Below are positions 39,325 to 45,146 of a stretch of 45,146 nucleotides of DNA, piece by piece. A program made the translations under genes and the position numbers. The notes below the pieces were generated by a model that saw only the letters and a program-made list of their open reading frames with translations, was not told the DNA's origin and searched no databases. How positions within the stretch are numbered: position 1 is the stretch's first letter; each line of letters opens with the position of its first letter. The stretch lies in contig JACDBX010000079.1 in the NCBI GenBank assembly GCA_013694695.1, forward strand, positions 1 to 45,146. Direction: 5' to 3'. Source of the stretch: Gemmatimonadales bacterium. GTDB taxonomy: Bacteria > Gemmatimonadota > Gemmatimonadetes > Gemmatimonadales > GWC2-71-9.

Positions 39325-41085
39325 CTACCGCCCCCGCGCCAACCGCCGAATCTCCCCCGCCATCGCCTTCACTCGCGCCTGGTCACTCGCCCCCGCAACA
39401 TCCTTGTCCACCTGCACCGCGAGCGCATTCAACGCCCGTGCCCGCGCCGTACCGCCCCGCTTTTCCGCCGCGGTGAGCGCCCGCCCAATCGCCGTAGTCC
39501 GCGCTGCCGCCAACCCGTTGCCACGCACCAACTGGTCGAGGTAGCTCCGCACCACCGGGAACGCCGCTGGCCACGTGACATGCGGTTGGCTCTGCGGGTT
39601 GAACTCATCCATCATCACCAGCTTCGCTGCTGCGATCTCGTTCGCCGAGAGGTGCACGCCCGGCACCAACTCGAGGATGTCGAGGCCGCGCGCCATCTCC
39701 GATGAATAGATCCGGCCGTTGTACCAGTACGCCCCCCACGAGCCGCCGATCGTCCCGCGACCGCGGGTGGTGTCGCCCGCCGCCGGCGGTGCATCGATTG
39801 GTCCACGATCGAAGTACGCGATCTCGAACGGCTTCGCCGGGTCGGTGAAGTCGATCACGTTCACCCCGCCCTGGTACCAGCCCTGCACCACGATGTCGCG
39901 GCCGGGAATCGGCACCAATGACCCGTTGTGAGAGACACAGTTCTCCTGCGCGCTCTGGCCCGTAGGCAACTTGTAGTACGCGTGCTGGGTCATCCTCCGG
40001 TCGGCACCAATCGTGAGAACGGTATTGCCACCCATCTCCAACTGGCTGGTGGCCTGGCACATCGGCTGCGTGCCACCACCCCACTCGTCGGTGAAGAGGA
40101 GCTTTTTGCCGTCGTTGCTGAACACCGCAGTGTGCCACAACGAGAAGTTGGTGTCGGCCACCGCATCGAGCCGCACCGGCTTCTCAGGATTCGAGATGTC
40201 CACCAGCAACCCGTAACTTCCGCACGCCCCCGCCAACAGCCCCATCGCCGGATAGCTCGTCACGTCGTGACAGTTGCGCGGCCCGCTCCCCGCTCCACCC
40301 CGCCCACCAGCACCGCCGCCGCGCCGTGGTGCCGCCGCAAGCCCGGTGAAGATCCGCGCACCCGTCACCACCTCCGCCTGCTCCGGATGCGCCAGCGGAA
40401 CCTTGATCACGTCGAGGCGGTACATCGAGTTCGCTTCATCCGCCGGATCGGTCCCGGCAACACACCCCGTCATCGCGGTCCGCGGCCCCTGACTCCCCGA
40501 CACGTACAGGTAAACGATCCCCTTGTCGGTCGGGTGCGGTATAAGCGTGTGCGTGTGTGACCCCTTGCAAGTCTGCACATTCTTGACGAGGCGTGGCTTG
40601 CCCGGATTCGACACGTCGTAGATCCGCACCCCGGCCATGTGATCGGCCGGATCCTTCACGCCGCCCTTGGCACAATCGTTCCGGTTGCCGCCACCCTCCG
40701 CCGACACGAACAGCAGGCTGCCCACGATCGTGGGATCACCCTGCGACGTGATGCACGGCACCACCGAGACCATCTTCGGCTTCGCAGCGTTGCTCACATC
40801 CCAGATCGAGAAACCCGCAAAGTTCCCCTGATAGACCAGATTGCCGCGGAAGGCGAGGTCTGAGTTGACGAAGGTGAGCCCCCGCACCGAATCGAACGCC
40901 GCCGGCTTCGGCGCCGTCCCTAGCAGGCGCATTCCCTGGATCGCCACACCGGCGTCGGTGAGCCCGATCTTGAGCCCGTCCCGCGGATCGCCGCCCTTCG
41001 GGTAGGTCTGCGCGGAGAGCGCGGGCGCCGCAGCAAAGAGCACGGCGGCCGCAGCAGCAAGATGGCGAAACGATCCGATCATCAT
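39325..41085 (-). CDS. Secreted LVIVD-repeat beta-propeller protein
   Basis: 586 residues with a Sec signal (LAAAAAVLFAAAPALSAQ, cleavage near 25). Repeats of the LVIVD type follow: FSIWDVSNAAKPKMVS, VRIYDVSNPGKPRLVK, LLVDISNPEKPVRLDAV and VIDFTDPAKPFEIAYF. The last is followed by SSEMARGLDILELVPG. A Gly/Arg-rich loop (APRRGGGAGGRGGAGSG) lies near residue 270. The fold is a surface or periplasmic propeller of unknown ligand. It overlaps the upstream DUF305 gene (TGATG region at 41082-41085), so the two are one operon. Confidence 0.86.
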   Translation of the reverse strand: MMIGSFRHLAAAAAVLFAAAPALSAQTYPKGGDPRDGLKIGLTDAGVAIQGMRLLGTAPKPAAFDSVRGLTFVNSDLAFRGNLVYQGNFAGFSIWDVSNAAKPKMVSVVPCITSQGDPTIVGSLLFVSAEGGGNRNDCAKGGVKDPADHMAGVRIYDVSNPGKPRLVKNVQTCKGSHTHTLIPHPTDKGIVYLYVSGSQGPRTAMTGCVAGTDPADEANSMYRLDVIKVPLAHPEQAEVVTGARIFTGLAAAPRRGGGAGGRGGAGSGPRNCHDVTSYPAMGLLAGACGSYGLLVDISNPEKPVRLDAVADTNFSLWHTAVFSNDGKKLLFTDEWGGGTQPMCQATSQLEMGGNTVLTIGADRRMTQHAYYKLPTGQSAQENCVSHNGSLVPIPGRDIVVQGWYQGGVNVIDFTDPAKPFEIAYFDRGPIDAPPAAGDTTRGRGTIGGSWGAYWYNGRIYSSEMARGLDILELVPGVHLSANEIAAAKLVMMDEFNPQSQPHVTWPAAFPVVRSYLDQLVRGNGLAAARTTAIGRALTAAEKRGGTARARALNALAVQVDKDVAGASDQARVKAMAGEIRRLARGR

Positions 41086-41708
41086 TTGGCTCCTTCAAGG
41101 TTGGCCAGCATCTGTCTCATCAAGTCGATCTCGGCGCTTTGCACCAGTTCGATCTCGTTGGCAAGCACATCAACGTCCACATCCTGCGCCGCACCGGGCG
41201 TGGCCAGCAGATCGGCCACCATCTGAATCGCCCCCTCGTGGTGCCTGATCATCAACCGAAGAAAACGCCGGTCGAACACAGCACCCCTCACCGTCGCGAG
41301 CTCGGCGAGCTCATCGCGGGTGAGCATCCCGGTCATCATGATGGTGTGGTACGCAGCAGTGTCAGGCACCACCTGTCCGTGGTCGTGCAACCATCCCTGC
41401 ATCAGGACAATCTCGGAGATCTGCGATTGGTCGATCTTCTTCGCGAAGCGGATCAGCCGCGCATCACCCCCGCGCTGGTCGGCGAGCCGCGACATGTGTA
41501 TCGCCTGGCCGTGGTGCGCGATCATCCCCTGCATGAACTGCACGTCGGCAGCGGTCTGGAGCGCCCCATCGGGGATCGGGCGCAACTCCGGCATCCCCTG
41601 GTGGCTCATGGTGTGCTGCGGGTGATCCTGCGCACCGATTGCCCGTGGGGGCCACAGCACTGCGGCGGCCACGGTGGCCACGGCCACGATCCGACGAATT
41701 GTCTGCAT
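41082..41708 (-). CDS. Secreted DUF305 (ferritin-like) protein
   Basis: 208 residues from ATG 41708. Signal peptide: RRIVAVATVAAAVLWPPRAI, cleavage near 26. DUF305 four-helix fold with duplicated HH motifs: FMQGMIAHHGQAIHMSRLAD (His 65-66) and FLRLMIRHHEGAIQMVADLL (His 156-157). These can bind metal and are often near copper genes, but none is seen here. It is coupled to the LVIVD gene downstream and divergent from an AraC regulator 78 nt away. Confidence 0.9.
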   Translation of the reverse strand: MQTIRRIVAVATVAAAVLWPPRAIGAQDHPQHTMSHQGMPELRPIPDGALQTAADVQFMQGMIAHHGQAIHMSRLADQRGGDARLIRFAKKIDQSQISEIVLMQGWLHDHGQVVPDTAAYHTIMMTGMLTRDELAELATVRGAVFDRRFLRLMIRHHEGAIQMVADLLATPGAAQDVDVDVLANEIELVQSAEIDLMRQMLANLEGAK

Positions 41709-41786
41709 AGTCCTAAGCTGCCTCGCCCCGGGATATCCGGCAACCATCGCCCTTCCGTAGCGAGCCCGTGCAGCCCACGTTCGATC

Positions 41787-42575
41787 ATGTCCGCACCGCC
41801 GATCTTCCGCTACGCCGAGCGCCGCCCCGATGACGAACTCCTGCCATGGATCCGTAACTTCTGGATGTTCGAGGTGGGGGCCGAGGCGCCACCGCTGCAT
41901 CATGTGCCGCCCGATGGGTGCACGGCGCTGGTGATGCACCTCACCGGCCCACCCGGTCCGGGCCTTCTCGCCAGTGGGCCGTGGCTCGCACCGCTGACCG
42001 TTCCGGTACAACCTGGCGATCGCTTCGGCGGGGTGCGGCTCCAGCCCGGCGCCGCCCCGATCCTGTTCGGCGTTTCACCCGTGGAACTTCGGAATCGCGC
42101 CCAACTTGCTGCCCCGATGCTGGGCAGCATCGCAACCGACATTGAGCGCGCCCTGCGTGCTGCGGACGAAATCGATACACTGGCGGCTGAGGTCGGTACG
42201 GTACTCGCCACTCACCTGAGAGAGATGCGCCACCCCGACCAACTGGTGACCCATGTAGCGGCCCGCCTCGCCGAGAATGGAGACCTCTCGCCGTCGGTGC
42301 TCGCCCGTGAACTCGCTGTTTCCGATCGGACACTCCGTCGACGCTTCGGGGCGGGTACGGGGATCAGCCCGAAACAGTTTGCCCGGATCCGTCGCTTCAT
42401 CAAGGCCGCATGGGGCATCGCCGACGAGGAGCGGACTTGGAGCGAAGTGGCCCACGGCGTCGGTTACGCCGATCAGCCCCACCTCAATCGCGATGTAACC
42501 GATCTCACCGGTCTCACACCCGGCGCCCTCCGGCGTCGGATCCGGTCGACGCGCCACGACGACGTGATGCCCTGA
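41787..42575 (+). CDS. AraC-family transcriptional regulator
   Basis: 262 residues from ATG 41787; the frame is open far upstream, but that part is antisense to the DUF305 gene. The N-terminal cupin-like sensor (about 10-130) includes IRNFWMFEVGAEAPPLHHVP and DRFGGVRLQPGAAPILFGV. The C-terminal double HTH (about 165-255) includes LARELAVSDRTLRRRFGAGT, GISPKQFARIRRF and EVAHGVGYADQPHLNRDVTD. The sensor resembles the DUF6597 group. Being divergent from DUF305-LVIVD, it may control that operon. Confidence 0.88.
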   Translation: MSAPPIFRYAERRPDDELLPWIRNFWMFEVGAEAPPLHHVPPDGCTALVMHLTGPPGPGLLASGPWLAPLTVPVQPGDRFGGVRLQPGAAPILFGVSPVELRNRAQLAAPMLGSIATDIERALRAADEIDTLAAEVGTVLATHLREMRHPDQLVTHVAARLAENGDLSPSVLARELAVSDRTLRRRFGAGTGISPKQFARIRRFIKAAWGIADEERTWSEVAHGVGYADQPHLNRDVTDLTGLTPGALRRRIRSTRHDDVMP

Positions 42576-42661
42576 CCGATTCGTTCAAGCCCGAATCGCC
42601 GTGACGGGCCAGAATTGACGTGAGCATTCGCAACCACCGATCATCTGCCCGGAGCACCACC

Positions 42662-43198
42662 ATGCGTCGTTTCGTTCTCGCTGCCCTCACGCTCGCCATG
42701 GCACCGCTGTTGACCACCTCGTCCGCAGCCCAGGAAGTGTCCCGGCCACCCGAGATCTTCCAGAAGTTGGTGGGCAATTGGGATGGCGACGCCTGGTTTC
42801 AGGTTGGACCGGGCAACCGCCAGCAGCTTCGGCAGCGCGAATGGCTCGAACCGGTGGCCGGCGGCACTGTGATCGCCATCAAGGGACTCGGCACCCGGAC
42901 AACAGGCGAGGGGGTGGGGGAGACCGTACACGACGCCTTCGCCGTGGTCCATGTCGGCCACGACGGCAAGACGCCGCTGATGCGCGCGTTCACGGGGCAG
43001 GGGCATTGGATGGATATCGACCTGACCGTACGCAGCGACGGATTCTCGTGGGCACTCTCCGATCCGCGCGCCGGATTGCTTCGTTATGACATGCACCTTG
43101 ACGGGCAGGGTCGATGGGTGGAGGCGGGCTTCCGCAGCGGCGACAACGGAAAGACATGGACCAAGTTCATGGAAATGACCCTCACCCGGACGAAATAG
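42662..43198 (+). CDS. Secreted DUF1579-like protein
   Basis: 178 residues from ATG 42662, preceded by CGGAG. Signal peptide: RRFVLAALTLAMAPLLTTSS, cleavage near AAQ. The mature domain has the lipocalin-like pattern seen in DUF1579 and heme-binding-like proteins (FQKLVGNWDGDAWFQVGPGN, REWLEPVAGGTVIAIKG, WTKFMEMTLTR). No catalytic residues are evident. Its 3' end overlaps that of the converging isomerase gene by 17 nt. Confidence 0.75.
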   Translation: MRRFVLAALTLAMAPLLTTSSAAQEVSRPPEIFQKLVGNWDGDAWFQVGPGNRQQLRQREWLEPVAGGTVIAIKGLGTRTTGEGVGETVHDAFAVVHVGHDGKTPLMRAFTGQGHWMDIDLTVRSDGFSWALSDPRAGLLRYDMHLDGQGRWVEAGFRSGDNGKTWTKFMEMTLTRTK

Positions 43199-44057
43199 CC
43201 CGCCCCGCTCCCGCGATGATGTCGCGTGCCTCGGTGAGCGCCCCCGCCGCGTCGCCACGCGGCGTGAACTCATGCGCGAGCCAGCCAGCGAACCCGGTGT
43301 CGGCAATCGCACCGGCTATCGCCGAGTAGTTGAGTTCCTGGTCGGCGCCGATTTCGCGCCGGCCCGGGTTGCCGGCCGTGTGGTAGTGCGCAAACCACTT
43401 GCCGTGCTTCCGGATCGTCCGGATGATGTCGCCCTCGCTGATCTGCATGTGGTAGATGTCGTAGAGCAGACGCACCCGCGGCGAGTTCACGCGCTCGACC
43501 ACCGCAATCCCGAACGCCGACGTGTCGCCCTGAAAGTCGCGGTGATCGACCTTGCTGTTGAGCATCTCAAGGATCACCGTGACCCCATGCCGCTCGGCAA
43601 CCGGTGCAATCTTCGCCAATCCCTCGACACATGCTGCAATGCCATCTTCGGTGCTGATTGTCCCGCGGTTGCCGAACATCGCGATCACGTTCGGGATCCC
43701 CGCCTCGGCGGCCGCAGGAAGGACGGCTTCGAGTTCGCCCAGGATCAGCGCGTGGTTGGTGCGGTCGTTGAGTCCGCGCGAGATGAAGTCGCGTCGGTCG
43801 CTGGAATTGGCCGTGCTGATCGCCAATCCGTGCCGCTGTACCAGCGCCCAGTCGCGCCGATCGACCAGATCGATGGCGCCGAGTCCCACGCGCTTGACCA
43901 TCCCGCAGAAGTCGTCGTACGGAATGCCGCCGAATGGCCACCGGCAGACCGACTGGCGCAGCCGGCCGGCCGGCGGCGGCGCAGCCGCAGCAAGGCGGCC
44001 GGACCCGACCACGCCCAGCGTGACCGCTGTCGATGCAAGGAAGGAACGGCGCTGCAT
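43182..44057 (-). CDS. Exported hydroxypyruvate isomerase-like TIM-barrel protein
   Basis: About 291 residues from ATG 44057 (MQRRSFLASTAVTLGVVGSG), a Tat-like signal. The TIM-barrel isomerase pattern (AP endonuclease 2 fold) is complete: SVCRWPFGGIPYDDFCGMVK, VTVILEMLNSKVDHRDFQGD with a metal-ligand Glu, VRLLYDIYHMQISEGDIIRT with Asp and His ligands, HYHTAGNPGRREIGADQELN and AGWLAHEFTPRGD with Glu. The Hyi-type motifs are strong, but export argues for a sugar-keto substrate rather than hydroxypyruvate. It follows another isomerase and a GMC gene. Confidence 0.87.
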   Translation of the reverse strand: MQRRSFLASTAVTLGVVGSGRLAAAAPPPAGRLRQSVCRWPFGGIPYDDFCGMVKRVGLGAIDLVDRRDWALVQRHGLAISTANSSDRRDFISRGLNDRTNHALILGELEAVLPAAAEAGIPNVIAMFGNRGTISTEDGIAACVEGLAKIAPVAERHGVTVILEMLNSKVDHRDFQGDTSAFGIAVVERVNSPRVRLLYDIYHMQISEGDIIRTIRKHGKWFAHYHTAGNPGRREIGADQELNYSAIAGAIADTGFAGWLAHEFTPRGDAAGALTEARDIIAGAGRAISSG

Positions 44058-44091
44058 GAGGGGCCTCATCGTCGTTGGCTGCTCGCCGAGA

Positions 44092-44922
44092 TCAGAACCG
44101 GAGCGCCTTGAGGTAGCGGTACGAGGTGGCAGCGCTGGTGAGCGAGTTCTCCGGGTTGTCGTGCTCCACGAAGTAGTGCTTGATGCCGCCCAGCTTGCGC
44201 GCCGCAAAGACCGGCTTGAAATCGATCGCGCCCTTCCCGACCTCGGTCATCTTACGTTCCGGTGGCGGGCCGCCGTCCTTCACATGGACCAGCGGGAAAC
44301 GTCCAGGATAGCGCGCGAAATAATCGAGCGGATCAGCGCCACCCTTCACCGTCCAGTAGAGATCCATCTCGAAGTCGACGTACTTCGGGTCGGTGTGCTC
44401 AAGGAGCAGGTCGAGCATCGGGCGCCCGCCAAGTTCCCTGAACTCGAAGTCGTGATTGTGGTAGGCGAACCGCATCCCCGATCGCTTCGCGTCTTCGCCC
44501 GCCTTGTTGAAGAGGTCGGCGGTGCGGCGCACTGCGTCCACCGAATCGCGATCGGACTCCGCGAGCCACGCCACCAGCAGCCATTTGTGACCGACCTCGT
44601 TGGCCTCGGCGAGCGTCCGGTTCCACGGGCCGCGCACCGCATCTATCCCGACATGCGCGGCTGGTGCGGAGAGCCCGTTGCGCTTGAGGAGTTGGTTGAG
44701 CGCGCGCGCCGGCCGGTTGAAATAGCCTGCGAACTCGACCTCGCGGTATCCGATGCGGGCCACGTTGGCGAGGGTGCGCTCGACGCTGATCTTCATCTCG
44801 TCACGCACCGTGTACAACTGCAGGCCGATCTTGTTGATTTTGTCATCGGCGAGCAACATGGATGGCATCGTAGTCGACGCCGCCACCGCTCCCATCGTGC
44901 CCACGAATGTTCGACGATCCAT
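44092..44922 (-). CDS. Exported sugar phosphate isomerase/epimerase-like TIM-barrel protein
   Basis: 276 residues from ATG 44922, which shares one base with the upstream GMC stop (TGATG). N-terminal Tat-like signal: [20 protein letters not shown]. Barrel strands: KIGLQLYTVRDEMKISVERT, VARIGYREVEFAGYFNRPAR, MRFAYHNHDFEFRELGGRPM (His-Asn-His and Glu metal site), VDFEMDLYWTVKGGADPLDY and FPLVHVKDGGPP. Exported members near GMC dehydrogenases take part in oxidation and isomerisation of glycosides via 3-keto sugars in some bacteria; that role is inferred here. Confidence 0.87.
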   Translation of the reverse strand: MDRRTFVGTMGAVAASTTMPSMLLADDKINKIGLQLYTVRDEMKISVERTLANVARIGYREVEFAGYFNRPARALNQLLKRNGLSAPAAHVGIDAVRGPWNRTLAEANEVGHKWLLVAWLAESDRDSVDAVRRTADLFNKAGEDAKRSGMRFAYHNHDFEFRELGGRPMLDLLLEHTDPKYVDFEMDLYWTVKGGADPLDYFARYPGRFPLVHVKDGGPPPERKMTEVGKGAIDFKPVFAARKLGGIKHYFVEHDNPENSLTSAATSYRYLKALRF

Positions 44923-45146
44923 CAGAGCTCCTTGCGTTTCAGCGCCTGCACCGCATAATCGGCGGCGCGCGCAGTCAGTGCCATGTAGGTGATCGATGGG
45001 TTCTGGCACGCAGACGATGCCATGCACGCGCCATCGGTGACGAAGACATTTTTCGCGTCCCACACCTGGTTCCAGCGATTGAGCACCGAGGTCTTCCGGT
45101 CCTTGCCCATCCGCGCCGTTCCCATTTCGTGAATCGTCAGCCCCGG
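44922..45146 (-). CDS. GMC family oxidoreductase, C-terminal part (partial)
   Basis: The window ends inside this gene. The visible 74 codons are the GMC C-terminal signature: [40 protein letters not shown] and [19 protein letters not shown]. This is a second GMC protein, different from the one at 515-2212 (HEMGTARMG rather than HELGTVRMG). Its stop overlaps the start of the isomerase gene, so GMC and two TIM-barrel proteins form one operon. Confidence 0.9.
   Translation of the reverse strand, partial: PGLTIHEMGTARMGKDRKTSVLNRWNQVWDAKNVFVTDGACMASSACQNPSITYMALTARAADYAVQALKRKEL

Noticed and set aside
41139-41786. 216-codon extension of the AraC-family gene
   Set aside because: It is antisense to the DUF305 gene; the conserved sensor domain begins at ATG 41787.
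1-45146. tRNA, rRNA, riboswitch or prophage genes
   Set aside because: None of the conserved sequence or fold signals was seen on reading both strands; no search tool was available, so small RNAs cannot be excluded.

Overview
The window is high-GC bacterial DNA packed with protein genes. The mix points to Gemmatimonadota or a close relative: tandem Hanks-type kinases with TolB/WD40-like propeller sensors, an LVIVD-repeat/DUF305 pair, Tat-exported GMC oxidoreductases with a gluconate-dehydrogenase subunit 3, and secreted TIM-barrel sugar isomerases. This assignment rests on gene content only. No rRNA, tRNA or CRISPR array was seen.

Layout. (1) 1-2212: end of a GMC oxidoreductase/subunit 3 pair. 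(2) 2606-4435: a small lipoprotein, then a secreted serine protease whose lipoprotein signal lies in another frame. (3) 4608-10869: a defence-type island with an IS3 transposase remnant, a type III restriction (Res) remnant, a Phd-VapC pair coupled to a complete HsdR, and hipBA. (4) 11071-33623: the core of the window. Seven intact Ser/Thr kinases (K1 to K7 by rising coordinate, all on the minus strand) lie in tandem and mostly overlap by GTGA or ATGA. VapBC modules head the runs (20517 before K3-K2; 31748 before K7-K6-K5-K4; 32806 before an eroded kinase). Remnants of kinase heads and one tail mark lost array members. (5) 33648-38833: VOC-fold proteins, a membrane-anchored Clp-N protein, a class V aminotransferase, a broken VapC with an intact AbrB-type antitoxin, and a lipoprotein. 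(6) 39110-45146: a DinB remnant, LVIVD + DUF305, an AraC regulator, a secreted protein, two TIM-barrel isomerases and the tail of a second GMC oxidoreductase.

Three patterns stand out. First, the kinase catalytic halves are nearly uniform while the sensor halves differ, and one (K6) carries TolB-like + TPR modules instead of a propeller. Second, all five VapBC-type operons with a recognisable own promoter share one geometry: a TTGAC -35 box starts 34-36 nt before the antitoxin ATG, so the mRNAs should be leaderless. Third, a 149-bp palindrome-rich repeat occurs twice (about 95% identical), directly before the start codons of K1 and of a lipoprotein. On the other side both copies are joined in the same frame to truncated kinase heads; a short third copy follows another kinase head. 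This resembles protein-invading palindromic elements and may have shaped the array.

Working model (inference): the kinases are single-pass membrane receptors that sense envelope or nutrient state. The TA operons supply autoregulated promoters and stabilise the array. Duplication with deletion at the conserved 5' end of the kinase genes has built and eroded it.
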